A DNA stretch of 64,000 nt from JAYYZW01 sp965217605 (GCA_965217605.1 CBDCJB010000011.1:1-64000), one strand, 5' to 3'; positions 17,261-26,436 are shown, counted from the first letter of the stretch. Notes: generated by a model not told the origin, from the sequence alone. A program made the numbers and translations.

Positions 17261-18410
17261 ACAATACAATGCCGCCCATGACCAGGATCAGAGCCGGTTC
17301 GAGCAGTCTGGTGATAACGCTCAACATGCGTGCGGTCTTATGGTCGAAAGTACCGGCTGCGGTGTCCAGCATCGCAGGCAGGTCGCCGCTGCTTTCGCCG
17401 CTCGCGACCAGATAGGTCAGTAACGGCGGAATTATTTCGTGGCCGGCCAGGGCTTTGCTGAGGGAGACGCCTTCCCGGACGGCGCCGGCGCATTTAGAGA
17501 AAGCGTCTGCGAACGGTATCAACGTGCTTGTCTGCGCCACGATGGACAGGCTTTCGACGAGGTTCACGCCACTGGCGAGCAGCACAGCCAAGGTGCGCGC
17601 AAATTGGGCCGCGCTGCGTTCAGCGATCAGCGTTCCGATCAGCGGCAGTCGCATGCACGTACGTTGAAATCCTGCGCAAAAGCCCGCATGGCGTAACAAT
17701 TGCCGGCACATAAATGCCCCGCCGATCACTGTAGTCGCGATGTAGAAGCCGTAAGCCTTGACGGCGTCGCTAATCGCTATAAGCCACTGCGTGATCGCAG
17801 GCAGTTGTCGGCCCGCGCTATCGAAAACGCGAGTGACTTCAGGTATCACGAAGGCTAGTAACCCGGCAACTACCAGCAATGCGGTAATCGTGATAACGGC
17901 AGGATAGATCATTGCCGCTGCGAGCGTTTGCCGCGCGCGGGTTGCGTCCTCGACGTGATCCGCCAGGCGTTCCAGCACGAGCGGCAAATGCCGCGTCTGC
18001 TCGCCTGCCCCTATCGTTGCGCGATAGGCGTCCGGAAATGCACGCGGAAAGCGCGCCATGGTTTTCGCCAACGAATGTCCTTCCAGGATCCCTGCCCGGG
18101 CCTCCATCATCAGGCTCGTGGTGTGGCGCCCGCCGGACTGACGCGACAAGACCAGCAATGCGTCGTCGAGCGGCATACCCGATTTCAGTAAGCGTGCCAA
18201 TAAACGCGTAAGGAGCGCCAATACATCGGCTGGTAATCGTGTGCGGCGCCCGCGGACGCGTGAATTCGACACCTCGGTGCGGAAAACCTCAACGGGAACG
18301 AGATTACGCTCGCGCAACTGACGGCGTGCTTGTCTCTCGGAGTCAGCTTCGGTCAGCCCCTTGTGGGTCTGGCCGTCCGTGCTGAGCGCGACGTATTCGA
18401 AGGCTGCCAC
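17208..18410 (-). CDS. gspF: T2SS inner-membrane platform protein GspF
   Basis: This 400-residue protein is normal length for GspF, with two repeated cytoplasmic T2SSF domains separated by membrane helices (TITALLVVAGLLAFVIP near 170-190 and LILVMGGIVLFIVLAILLP near the C-terminus). The N-terminus MAAFEYVALSTDGQTHKG and internal SGMPLDDALLVLSRQ are family signatures. It is last in the minus-strand operon gspC-D-E-F, nine bases after gspE, and its 3' end overlaps gspM on the other strand. Confidence 0.94.
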   Translation of the reverse strand: MAAFEYVALSTDGQTHKGLTEADSERQARRQLRERNLVPVEVFRTEVSNSRVRGRRTRLPADVLALLTRLLARLLKSGMPLDDALLVLSRQSGGRHTTSLMMEARAGILEGHSLAKTMARFPRAFPDAYRATIGAGEQTRHLPLVLERLADHVEDATRARQTLAAAMIYPAVITITALLVVAGLLAFVIPEVTRVFDSAGRQLPAITQWLIAISDAVKAYGFYIATTVIGGAFMCRQLLRHAGFCAGFQRTCMRLPLIGTLIAERSAAQFARTLAVLLASGVNLVESLSIVAQTSTLIPFADAFSKCAGAVREGVSLSKALAGHEIIPPLLTYLVASGESSGDLPAMLDTAAGTFDHKTARMLSVITRLLEPALILVMGGIVLFIVLAILLPIFDMNQLV

Positions 18411-18419
18411 GGTATCGCG

Positions 18420-19883
18420 TTACATCGATTCGTAAACGCGCCACAATTCCCCTGGCGTCGTTAGCCCGTCGAGCATCTTTTTCTGCCCGATATTCAGGAT
18501 ATCGGCAGTGTGTTTGCGCGCATGTCGCTCGAGTTCCTTTTCACTCTCTCCGATGTGGATGAGGCGGCGCAGCGCATCGTCGATCGTGACCAGTTCATAG
18601 ATCGCTGTGCGGCCCCTGAAGCCCGTGTAGTGGCATTTGGGACAGCCCGATTCCGCGAAGACGCGCGGCGCGGACGCCGGATCCAGCGCGAGTCGCGTGG
18701 CCGTCAGCTCATCGAGTTCGACCGGCGTCTTGCAGGCTGGGCACAGTAATCTCACCAGGCGTTGTGCAAACAGCGCAACCAGGCTCGACGCCAGCAGGTA
18801 CGGTTCGGTTCCCATATCCCGCAAGCGCGCTACCGAGCCGACAGCGGTATTGGTATGTAAAGTCGAGAACACGAGGTGGCCGGTGAGGCTCGCCTGTATG
18901 GCGATTTGAGCGGTTTCCAGATCGCGGATCTCTCCGACCATAACGATGTCCGGGTCCTGGCGCAGGATCGCGCGCAGGCCGCGCGCAAAACTCATGCCGA
19001 CCGTCGAGTTCACTTGAGTCTGCGCTATGCCATCGATGAAATATTCAATTGGATCTTCAACGGTCATGACATTGCGGCTGTGATCGTTTAGCCGTGAAAG
19101 CGCCGCGTATAGGGTGGTCGTCTTGCCCGAGCCGGTCGGTCCGGTGACCAGGAAGATCCCATGCGGACGATGGATGATTGCGTCCAGCATAGTCGTGGTT
19201 GCGGGATCCATCCCGAGTTGTTCCAGTTCGAGGCGACCGGCTTGCTTGTCGAGCAAGCGCAATACCACCCGTTCACCGTGTCCAGACGGGATGGTAGAGA
19301 CACGCACATCGACCGGCCGGTTGGCTACACGCAGCGAGATCCGCCCGTCCTGCGGTAGTCGCTTTTCGGCGATATCGAGCTTGGCCATGACTTTGATGCG
19401 CGATGCAATAAGCGGCGCAGTCGAGTGCGGCGGGTGCATGATCTCACGCAGGACACCATCCACACGCAACCGGATCGTAAAGCGGCTCTCAAAAGGTTCC
19501 AGATGAATATCCGAAGCATTTTCTCGAATCGCTTCGGCAAGTAGCGCATTAATGAGACGGATGATCGGAGCGTCATCTGCGGCTTCCAGCAAGTCGCCCG
19601 GTTCGCGCAGATCATCAGCGAGTTTATCCAAGTCGAGGCCATCGCCGATGTCGGCCATCGTCTCTGCGGTGCTAGCCCCGTTACGTTCGTAGTGTTGTTG
19701 GAGACGCTGCGCGAACTCCACGGACGCCACGCGTCGCAAGTGGATCGGTCTGCGCAGTGCGCGGCGCACCTCGACGATCGCTTCGCGCGTGACGCGCGGA
19801 CCCACGATAACCTCGGCCCGCGGTCCACGGTCGTCCTCGACCAAAATGTCGAAGCGTCGCGCAAACGTGAAAGGCAGGCCCAT
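18420..19883 (-). CDS. gspE: T2SS secretion ATPase GspE
   Basis: This 487-residue ATPase has an N-terminal MshEN-like/GspL-binding region, Walker A (GPTGSGKTTTLYAAL), an Asp box and Walker B (RQDPDIVMVGEIRD), plus the AQRLVRLLCPACK and GCPKCHYTGFRGR cysteines of the zinc-binding CM domain; all four Cys are present. It powers pseudopilus assembly from the cytoplasmic face. The start overlaps the gspD stop by one base. Confidence 0.95.
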   Translation of the reverse strand: MGLPFTFARRFDILVEDDRGPRAEVIVGPRVTREAIVEVRRALRRPIHLRRVASVEFAQRLQQHYERNGASTAETMADIGDGLDLDKLADDLREPGDLLEAADDAPIIRLINALLAEAIRENASDIHLEPFESRFTIRLRVDGVLREIMHPPHSTAPLIASRIKVMAKLDIAEKRLPQDGRISLRVANRPVDVRVSTIPSGHGERVVLRLLDKQAGRLELEQLGMDPATTTMLDAIIHRPHGIFLVTGPTGSGKTTTLYAALSRLNDHSRNVMTVEDPIEYFIDGIAQTQVNSTVGMSFARGLRAILRQDPDIVMVGEIRDLETAQIAIQASLTGHLVFSTLHTNTAVGSVARLRDMGTEPYLLASSLVALFAQRLVRLLCPACKTPVELDELTATRLALDPASAPRVFAESGCPKCHYTGFRGRTAIYELVTIDDALRRLIHIGESEKELERHARKHTADILNIGQKKMLDGLTTPGELWRVYESM

Positions 19884-21826
19884 CAGTCGACTAAATCGAG
19901 GTCTTCAAGGCGAAATCCATCCTCGCGTAAAAAGAAATCGCTTTTCAATTTCTGCTGCGCCTGCTTTTCTTGCAGCTTGTCGAAACGATTACGCGTCAAT
20001 TTTTTCGCGGTCGCTTCATCACGGATGGTGGTGGGCCGGAGAAACACCATCAGGTTCGTTTTCTCGTGATCGGCGCGCGTATTGCGGAATAAATGGCCAA
20101 GCAGTGGAATGTCTCCGAGTAAGGGAATCTTCTGCTCGGTTTCGCGCAAATCGTCCTCGATCAGCCCGCCGAGCACGATAATCCTGGCGTTATCTACGAG
20201 GACGGTCGTGGATATCGACCGCTTATTCGTGATCAGATCAGAGCCCGCGCTCGTGCGGTCGACGTTTGATACCTCCTGTTCTATATGGAGGGTAATCGTC
20301 TTCCCTTCGTTAATCTGTGGCTTGACGCGTAGCAGAATGCCGACGTCCTGACGCTCGATCGTCTGAAACGGGTTGTCAGGCGTTGTCGAATCGTTTGTAA
20401 ATTGGCCGGTAACGAAGGGAACGTTCTGGCCCACTACGATCTCTGCTTCGGCGTTGTCGAGGGTGACAAGCGTCGGTGTCGACAACACGTTCGCAAATTG
20501 ATCGCTGCTGATCGCGCGTAACAATGCGCGTAAATCGCCGCCGGAAAAATAGCCCAACGTGAAGCCGGATAGCAGCGGAAATGTGCCCGCCTCGCCGGGT
20601 GTTGCAATGGCGCCTGTTTCGAAGCCTGGAAATACAGCGCCAGCAGCCACTCCCTCGTTCCCCGGAACGGCGGTCCGCCATTGCACGCCGAGCTCGTCCG
20701 CCCGAGACGATGAAATCTCGGCGACGATGGCCTCGACCAGAACCTGCGCGCGGCGGATATCGAGCTGTTCGATCACGCTCTTCACGCGCGCCATCAGCTT
20801 GGGTGGCCCCTGAATGATCAGGGCGTTCGTCGCTTCGTCGGCCTGCACGTGTAATCCGTTGGTGATCCGCCCGGCCGGTGAAGCGGAGCGCTGCGGCGAT
20901 AGGCCGGCGACGCGTGGTGAGGCGTCTCCGATCGCTTGTAGTACGGGTACGAGCTCCGCCGCCGACGCATAGCTCAGGTACGTGACCTCGATGGACCATT
21001 CGGGTGCGCGCGCAGGCACGTCCAGGTATTCGATGATCGTGCGGTAACGCAGTTTGTTTTCCTCGCTTCCCGCAAACAGCACACTGTTCGTGCGCTCGTC
21101 GGCAATGAACGGTGACCGCCCGGGATTGCCCGGAACGTTCAGGGCATTGATTGTGCTGACGATATCCGTAGCGTCGGCATGGTCTAACGGGATCAGTTCG
21201 ATAGCTTGGACCACGCCGCGGTCGACGTTGCGGATGAGTCGCATGATGCGCTCCACGTTCGCGGCCACGTCGGCAAGGATTAGCGCATTGGCAGGCGGAT
21301 AGGCCGCGAGGTGCGCTTCCTGCGGCATGAGTGGTCTCAGTACCGGCACCAATTCAGTGGCCGTAACGTGGTGCAACGGCACCACGGCCGTGACCAGCTT
21401 GTCGGAGCGAACGGGCGCACTTGATACGACATCCGGTGGACTGTTCTGCTTCGCGGACGTATCGGGCACGATTTTGATCACATCACCGGCGTCGACTGCG
21501 GAGAAGCCGTGAACCTTCAGGATCGAAAGAAAAACGTCGTAAAGGTTGTTGCGGCTCGTCGGCGCGGCGGAGATCACCGTCACTTTACCCTTGACCCTGG
21601 GATCGACGACAAAATTATGGCCGGTGATCTTCGACACAGTCGCAATCAGCGCGCCGATGTCGGCGTTGTTCAGGTTGAGCGTGATACCGTCGCCGGATCC
21701 AGCGAGCGGCCGCGCAATAGACGCGTTCGGCAATAGCGCGATCGCCAAGGCTCGCGAAAGCAAAGCGTAACGCGTCAACATGAGGCGGGAGTTCGCTGCG
21801 GTCGATCCTTGCGCATCCTGATGCAT
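19883..21826 (-). CDS. gspD: T2SS outer-membrane secretin GspD
   Basis: This 647-residue secretin has a signal peptide, an N0 domain, N1-N3 domains (repeated phrases such as ANALILADVAANVERIMRLI) and the C-terminal secretin core (LGVQWRT, TPTLVTLDNAEAEIVVGQNV, VGILLRVKPQI). The assigned start at 21826 gives a polar 15-residue extension; ATG at 21781 would give a more standard signal peptide (MLTRYALLSRALAIALLP) and may be the true start. No lipidated pilotin (GspS) gene was seen nearby. Confidence 0.94.
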   Translation of the reverse strand: MHQDAQGSTAANSRLMLTRYALLSRALAIALLPNASIARPLAGSGDGITLNLNNADIGALIATVSKITGHNFVVDPRVKGKVTVISAAPTSRNNLYDVFLSILKVHGFSAVDAGDVIKIVPDTSAKQNSPPDVVSSAPVRSDKLVTAVVPLHHVTATELVPVLRPLMPQEAHLAAYPPANALILADVAANVERIMRLIRNVDRGVVQAIELIPLDHADATDIVSTINALNVPGNPGRSPFIADERTNSVLFAGSEENKLRYRTIIEYLDVPARAPEWSIEVTYLSYASAAELVPVLQAIGDASPRVAGLSPQRSASPAGRITNGLHVQADEATNALIIQGPPKLMARVKSVIEQLDIRRAQVLVEAIVAEISSSRADELGVQWRTAVPGNEGVAAGAVFPGFETGAIATPGEAGTFPLLSGFTLGYFSGGDLRALLRAISSDQFANVLSTPTLVTLDNAEAEIVVGQNVPFVTGQFTNDSTTPDNPFQTIERQDVGILLRVKPQINEGKTITLHIEQEVSNVDRTSAGSDLITNKRSISTTVLVDNARIIVLGGLIEDDLRETEQKIPLLGDIPLLGHLFRNTRADHEKTNLMVFLRPTTIRDEATAKKLTRNRFDKLQEKQAQQKLKSDFFLREDGFRLEDLDLVD

Positions 21827-21879
21827 CCATGCACGAAGCGGCGGGGGGTGCTAAGAATATAGGTATTGCCGGGTGGCGG

Positions 21880-22506
21880 CTAGGATGCCGGTGCGGTGCT
21901 TACAAACGGCCGCCCCATAGGCTTTCGCGGCTTCGATTCGGCACGTTGCCCTGCATCATCTTGCGACGGTAAGCCGCCGCGCTCGGCCCCCCATCGCGGT
22001 AGACGCACTTCTTCGAACCGCCCGTCGCGGCGGATCACGATACGCGTCCGCTCGATCTGGTGGAGCTTACCTTCACTCGGCAGCGTATCTCCGACGGCGT
22101 AGGTTTTTTCCTTGCTCGACGCGTGTGCGACGATGGCGAGGGTTGTGACCTCATCTCCCGAGTAGAGTACGCCGGTCAGCGCGAGTTCCGAGCCCGATAG
22201 GGGCAATCGGCCGGCCGCAATGCCTTCGGGCTGTTCGTCCCGCTCCGATATCGCCGCGGCAGGCTTACCGAACAGGTGCCACTGAGCGATTTTGCGATAG
22301 TCACGTTCCGGCAGCGGTTCGCCCTCTATTCGCATCACGTTTGAGTTCGGCGCCGTGACTGAACCTGCGGCCGCTGCGACTTGCGCGCGATGCGGGTGAA
22401 ACCACCGGTGAGTTGCTGCCAGAAGAAGTACGCATGATCCCGCTACGACCAACCCGATTGCGCGCGTGCGGGCACTGTGTCGCGTCGCGAAGATAATTTT
22501 ACTCAT
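21880..22506 (-). CDS. gspC: T2SS inner-membrane clamp protein GspC
   Basis: ATG 22506 is preceded by AAGGAAGG at good spacing, so the 208-residue form is preferred over a longer frame. There is a short cytoplasmic segment, one membrane helix (AIGLVVAGSCVLLLAATH) and a periplasmic homology region with IAQWHLFGKP and LTGVLYSGDE, the GspC HR domain that touches the secretin N0 domain. The C-terminal PDZ domain found in some GspC proteins is absent. It heads the minus-strand gspCDEF operon. Confidence 0.9.
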   Translation of the reverse strand: MSKIIFATRHSARTRAIGLVVAGSCVLLLAATHRWFHPHRAQVAAAAGSVTAPNSNVMRIEGEPLPERDYRKIAQWHLFGKPAAAISERDEQPEGIAAGRLPLSGSELALTGVLYSGDEVTTLAIVAHASSKEKTYAVGDTLPSEGKLHQIERTRIVIRRDGRFEEVRLPRWGAERGGLPSQDDAGQRAESKPRKPMGRPFVSTAPAS

Positions 22507-22619
22507 GAGACAGCCTTCCTTAGCTGAAGGGGATCCTGACGGTGTCCGTGCAAGGTTAGCACAAGCCTGTATCACACTGTATCAACCGACCCGAGAAATG
22601 TTGAAACTGATTTCAACCG

Positions 22620-22916
22620 TCACTCCCGCCGATGCAACCGCACCGCGCGCCGATGAAATTCGATGACCTCTTCACAGCGCTGCTCTTGGGCCGTACCCGT
22701 ATCGATCGAGTCCACGTAGAACCGGATGAGGCCGCGCACGGGCGCGTTGACCTCGTTGGGGGCGGATGTCGACATCGCGCGCTTTGAGATCCGTTTCAGA
22801 TAGCGCAATAAATACCAGTCTATTGAATCGCGTTCGAGGTACTCAGCTTCCATTTCCTTGATGTGGCGCGCGAGCACTTCGCGAAATTCCAGGAAGGGGG
22901 TTTGGATGTTGCTCAT
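22620..22916 (-). CDS. Small hypothetical protein, 98 residues
   Basis: This charged, mainly helical protein (residues 1-45 contain LEFREVLARHIKEMEAEYLERD and WYLLRYLKRISKRAM) has no recognised domain, signal peptide or membrane segment. It starts at ATG 22916 and ends 113 bases before gspC on the same strand, so it might be the first gene of the gspC operon, though the gap could hold a promoter. Amino-acid composition looks like a real gene but homologues are not recalled. Confidence 0.55.
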   Translation of the reverse strand: MSNIQTPFLEFREVLARHIKEMEAEYLERDSIDWYLLRYLKRISKRAMSTSAPNEVNAPVRGLIRFYVDSIDTGTAQEQRCEEVIEFHRRAVRLHRRE

Positions 22917-22949
22917 GCCGAATCTTGCACGATAAACGGTTAGGTTGTT

Positions 22950-23012
22950 GACCCTGGATACGGCGGAATGCAGGACGTAGCCTGGATTCCGCTACGCTCC
23001 ATCCGGGATTAT
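22950..23012. repeat. REP-like palindromic intergenic sequence
   Basis: The stretch contains nested inverted repeats: GCGGAAT near 22962 pairs with ATTCCGC near 22986, and CCTGGAT at 22981 pairs with ATCCGGG ending near 23008 (one G-T pair). The CCTGGATTCCGCTACGCTCC phrase resembles dispersed extragenic palindromes common in gammaproteobacterial intergenic regions. It lies between the small hypothetical gene and the HxlR gene, both on the minus strand. Only one copy is seen in this window. Confidence 0.5.
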
Positions 23013-23023
23013 TCTCATTTTCG

Positions 23024-23341
23024 TCACCTACGATACTTGGCACCCCATTTCTTCAACGCAAGCACGACCGGTCCGAGGTCGCGGCCCTTGCCGGTGAGAG
23101 TGTACTCGGCGCGGGGCGGGCGGTCCGCATAGAACTGGCGCTTGATGATCCCGCGGGATTCCAGCGCCTTGAGCCGCGCCGACAGCGTATTGGGCGAGAC
23201 GCCGGCGAGGGATTCGACGAGGTCTTGATACCGTCGCGTCTCATGCACGAATAGATCGCGGAGAATCATGATGCTCCAGCGATCGCCCACGGCGTTCAGC
23301 GTTCTGCCCACCGGGCATTTCGTATCGTAGATGCCGCTCAT
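23024..23341 (-). CDS. HxlR-family transcriptional regulator
   Basis: This 105-residue winged-helix protein starts at ATG 23341 (a TTG at 23362 is less likely). The family signature CPVGRTLNAVGDRWSIMILRD is present, with Cys10 in the position that acts as a redox or electrophile sensor in several HxlR proteins. The wing region (GIIKRQFYADRPPRAEYTLT) is intact. It is divergent from a DUF2147-MAPEG operon, and the shared 93-bp region carries a palindrome, so local control of those genes and autoregulation are plausible. Confidence 0.9.
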   Translation of the reverse strand: MSGIYDTKCPVGRTLNAVGDRWSIMILRDLFVHETRRYQDLVESLAGVSPNTLSARLKALESRGIIKRQFYADRPPRAEYTLTGKGRDLGPVVLALKKWGAKYRR

Positions 23342-23399
23342 CGTGTATTCCGGGATCCGCAACCGGGCCGTGCCCCTGGACTCTGTTAAGTATATTTCA

Positions 23400-23412
23400 T
23401 ATAGTCACTATA
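23400..23412. promoter_or_regulatory. Candidate HxlR operator (palindrome)
   Basis: The sequence TATAGTCACTATA is a perfect inverted repeat of two 6-bp arms around one central base, in the intergenic region between hxlR and the DUF2147 gene and 23 bases upstream of the latter's ATG. Its position and symmetry fit a dimeric winged-helix operator that could overlap the -10 regions of both promoters. Binding is inferred, not shown. Confidence 0.5.
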
Positions 23413-23434
23413 ATAAATGAAGTTAGGTGAAAAT

Positions 23435-23869
23435 ATGCGCCCCCTCGGTTTATTCATGGTATTCATGTTCAGCGTTACCGCGCAGGCGTTGGATAGCAGC
23501 GTCGAAGGTGTGTGGCTCAACGAAAAGCGCGATGGCTATATCGAAATCGCGCGCGTTCGCGACGCGTATCGGGGCACCATCGTCGGCAGCCCCAACGGCG
23601 AACGCGATGCGGGTCGAACCGATGAACGCAACCAAAATCCGGCGCTGCGCACGCGCGCCTTACTCGGGCTCGTGATCATCGATGAACTTGTCTACGCGGG
23701 CAAGAATCGCTGGCGCGGCGGCTGGATCTACGATCCGGATGCGGGTAAGACCTATCGTTGCCGCTTGACGCTCAATGATAAAGACACCTTGGAGGTGCGC
23801 GGCTACGTCGGCTCGCCGCTCTTCGGCCGCAGCCAGATCTGGACGAGAAAATTGGGAGAGAACGCTTGA
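23435..23869 (+). CDS. Exported DUF2147 domain protein
   Basis: This 144-residue protein starts at ATG 23435, preceded by TTAGGTGAAAAT; an ATG at 23417 is in frame but would put this ribosome site inside the gene. Residues 1-19 are a signal peptide (MRPLGLFMVFMFSVTAQAL). The body is DUF2147: VEGVWLNEKRDGYIEIARV near the start, and GGWIYDPDAGKTYRCRLTL plus EVRGYVGSPLFGRSQIW near the end, a lipocalin-like beta domain. The biochemical role is unknown. It is translationally coupled to the MAPEG gene (TTGA overlap). Confidence 0.85.
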   Translation: MRPLGLFMVFMFSVTAQALDSSVEGVWLNEKRDGYIEIARVRDAYRGTIVGSPNGERDAGRTDERNQNPALRTRALLGLVIIDELVYAGKNRWRGGWIYDPDAGKTYRCRLTLNDKDTLEVRGYVGSPLFGRSQIWTRKLGENA

Positions 23870-24252
23870 GCGTCGCGACTACGGCGTTATATGCCGGCAT
23901 CCTGGGACTCCTGCTTTTTGCGCTGTCGATCAATGTCATTAGTAAACGGCGCTCCGAGAACATTGCGCTGGGCCACGATGGTAATACCCGGCTCGAACGC
24001 GCGATCAGGGCGCAGGCGAACTTCGCGGAATACGTGCCGTTTGTGTTGTTGCTGATGGGGATCGCGGAGATGAATGAAACACCGGTGTGGCGTTTGCATC
24101 TCATCGGCGGTCTTCTGCTTACCGGCCGCCTGCTGCATGCCTATTGCTTCGCCTTGACCGAAAGCCATTTCCCGTCTCGGTTTGCGGGCATGGTGCTCAC
24201 GTTTGCCGCGCTCGCCGGCGGCGCAGGGGAGTGTTTGCGGGCGGCGTTCTGA
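23866..24252 (+). CDS. MAPEG-family membrane protein
   Basis: This 128-residue protein starts at TTG 23866, overlapping the DUF2147 stop. It has four predicted membrane helices and the MAPEG signature region (ERAIRAQANFAEYVPFVLLL, residues 43-62), in which the ERAxRAxxNFxE motif binds glutathione or lipid substrate in eukaryotic relatives. Bacterial members are glutathione-transferase-like membrane enzymes of uncertain substrate. With the HxlR regulator next door, a role in detoxifying electrophiles is plausible but inferred. Confidence 0.86.
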   Translation: MSVATTALYAGILGLLLFALSINVISKRRSENIALGHDGNTRLERAIRAQANFAEYVPFVLLLMGIAEMNETPVWRLHLIGGLLLTGRLLHAYCFALTESHFPSRFAGMVLTFAALAGGAGECLRAAF

Positions 24253-24274
24253 CGTCGTCCTGGCTTTTCCGCGG

Positions 24275-25183
24275 TCAGCGTCCCTTTTTGAGTCCGGCGA
24301 CGGTAAAGAGGTTATCCCCTAGATCGGGATCGATCTCGACGCTGTCGACTGAAAATATAGTCTGGCTTCGTTGCCGATGATTGAATATCACGGCTTTGAA
24401 CACGACCCACTGATCCTCGACCTTCTGCACGTCGGCCGGGTCGACGATTAGCTCCTTATCGAGTGCCCCGTTGTGCCCGAAGAACTCGGCCTTGATCGGT
24501 ACGCATAAATCCTTATCGAGATAGGAGCGGATTTGAGCGTAAGCGGAAATGTTCTCTGTAGGAACCGTTTCGAGCACATAGGTCGGATGATCACTGATCA
24601 CCGCGTCGTCGAGGCGCGCGGCTTTTTCGCTGTTGATGATCGTTTGAAAGTGGCGCAGATCCTCATAGGTGAAATCGGTGCCGAGTACCGATGTGGTCAT
24701 CGCGGAGCCCGTAACGCGGCGCGGCCGTTTAATTGCGGGTGAGTACGCATAATAGTCGGGTCTGTCATCGCCTCGCTCGGCGAATAATATGGCGACGCCC
24801 GCGTCCGATCCGGGCTTATCGATGCGCATATATAGGCGCGAATGCGCGCGTGCGTAGCGCTTCCAATGCACGGTCCGGGTGAATCGCCGCGCCCATTTGG
24901 CATCCCCGACGACTTCCACGGTTTGAGATTGGGTCATCGAATTGCCTGGCAAGGCGCGTTCGATACAGTCTTGCAACTCGGGGTCGTTGATATCCAACGG
25001 TTGCGTGCCCAAGGTAGCGGGACGAAAAATTTTATTGTGCGCGGGCTCACTGCGTGACGATTTTCCGTCAAACAATAGATCCAAAATTTCATCACCCAAG
25101 GGGTCGCGTGCGAACGCAGTGGACGCCATCAGCACCGTCAGGCCGAAAACAGTCGTAATTACTGAAATAAAAAGTCGCACCAT
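24275..25183 (-). CDS. LolA-like outer-membrane lipoprotein-sorting protein
   Basis: ATG 25183 gives 302 residues with a signal peptide (MVRLFISVITTVFGLTVLMA, cut near AFA). The remainder matches the LolA-like beta-barrel family (often annotated as outer membrane lipoprotein-sorting protein) seen with RND/MMPL exporters and hopanoid or fatty-acid gene sets: AYSPAIKRPRRVTGS, then LGTDFTYEDL. These periplasmic proteins are thought to carry lipids rather than be the true LolA. No MMPL transporter is adjacent here, so the partner is unknown. Confidence 0.8.
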   Translation of the reverse strand: MVRLFISVITTVFGLTVLMASTAFARDPLGDEILDLLFDGKSSRSEPAHNKIFRPATLGTQPLDINDPELQDCIERALPGNSMTQSQTVEVVGDAKWARRFTRTVHWKRYARAHSRLYMRIDKPGSDAGVAILFAERGDDRPDYYAYSPAIKRPRRVTGSAMTTSVLGTDFTYEDLRHFQTIINSEKAARLDDAVISDHPTYVLETVPTENISAYAQIRSYLDKDLCVPIKAEFFGHNGALDKELIVDPADVQKVEDQWVVFKAVIFNHRQRSQTIFSVDSVEIDPDLGDNLFTVAGLKKGR

Positions 25184-25291
25184 AGGCACACGCGAATGGT
25201 GAGCGGTGTGCATATACATTCGGGGACAGTATACCGTTCAGCCCCGGTGCCCCGGATCGGCAACCGGTCAGTGCAGCATCAGATGACGCGC

Positions 25292-26398
25292 TCAGGTCGC
25301 GGTGCGCTTGCTTTTCTTCGAATCGTAGAGCGGTAACGCGTGGGTCGCGGCCGTGCAGGATACGTTCGAGCCCTTGACCTCGACCGCTACGCCCGGCTTG
25401 GCCAAGGCCGGATCAAGGTGAACCATGGCGAGCGATTGCTTGGTTAATTGTGAGTACATCGACACCGTAACTTTCCCGACGCGTTGGCCTTCGGCAAACA
25501 CCTCGCCATCGGCGTCGACCGCAGTATCACAGTCCGCGACGATCCCGTACGTCTTGATCTTCTCGTTGCCAATCGCCGCCATCAACGCTTCCTTACCGCG
25601 GTAGTGGGCGGCCTTGTCCTTAGATACGGTGAAACCGAGCCCGACCTCCCAGGGCGTATTGTCCTCGGTCATGTCATACGGGTAGAACATCAAGGCCGCC
25701 TCGACCCGGACCATGTCGATGCAGTTGAAGGAACACGGAATGATCCCCGCGGACTCGCCATGAGCCAGGATCGCGTCCCACAGCGCCCCGACGTCGTCGG
25801 CTTTGCAGAAGATCTCGTAACCCCGCTCGCCCGAATAGCCGGTACGCGAGATCATGCACGGACGCTCGAAGAGCGTCGTCGGCATGTGATGAAAGTATTT
25901 GAGCGTCGGCAGGTCGAACGGCGTGTACTCATTCAGAAAATCGACAGCTTTTGGCCCCTGCAGTGAGATATCGTGGAGGTCGTCGTCGAACAGAATGCTG
26001 ACGTTTTTTCCCTCGGCTGACTTCTGGAGCTGTTCCATCCCCGTGCCCCCGCCGTGCACCATCATGATGTCGTTGGGCCGGATGTGGAACATGATGCAGT
26101 CGTCGGTGATCCCGCCATCGTCGCTGAGAATCAAGGCGTAGACGGACTTACCGGGATAGATCTGCGTCATGTCGCGCGTGATCAGATGGTCCACGACCGC
26201 CACCGCGTCCGGGCCGGTGATGTGAACCTTCTTGAGCCCCGAGACGTCGAACAAGCCCGCGGCGGTGCGTACCGCGCGGTGTTCGTCATTGATGTCCTGG
26301 GCGTACTCCCAAGGCACATCCATACCGTTCCATTCGTCGAGGTCTGACCCGAGCGCCTCGTGGCGGGACGCGAGTGCCGATTGTCGCGGGCTGGCCAT
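25292..26398 (-). CDS. GcvT/DmdA-like folate-dependent aminomethyl- or methyltransferase
   Basis: This 368-residue protein has the GcvT folate-binding fold: the N-terminus with EYAQDINDEHRAVRTAAGLF and DVSGLKKVHITGPDA, a middle part with SRTGYSGERGYEIFCKADD, and a C-terminal OB-like domain. T-protein homologues outside the glycine cleavage system often demethylate methylated amines or DMSP (DmdA) with tetrahydrofolate as acceptor. No gcvH or gcvP is near, which argues against the glycine cleavage role. It is downstream of the flavin monooxygenase on the same strand, separated by 160 bases that may form a structured leader. The substrate is unknown. Confidence 0.82.
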   Translation of the reverse strand: MASPRQSALASRHEALGSDLDEWNGMDVPWEYAQDINDEHRAVRTAAGLFDVSGLKKVHITGPDAVAVVDHLITRDMTQIYPGKSVYALILSDDGGITDDCIMFHIRPNDIMMVHGGGTGMEQLQKSAEGKNVSILFDDDLHDISLQGPKAVDFLNEYTPFDLPTLKYFHHMPTTLFERPCMISRTGYSGERGYEIFCKADDVGALWDAILAHGESAGIIPCSFNCIDMVRVEAALMFYPYDMTEDNTPWEVGLGFTVSKDKAAHYRGKEALMAAIGNEKIKTYGIVADCDTAVDADGEVFAEGQRVGKVTVSMYSQLTKQSLAMVHLDPALAKPGVAVEVKGSNVSCTAATHALPLYDSKKSKRTAT

Positions 26399-26436
26399 GG
26401 TGGTTCTCCGTTTCGCTGCTGTATCTAGTGTGCTGT

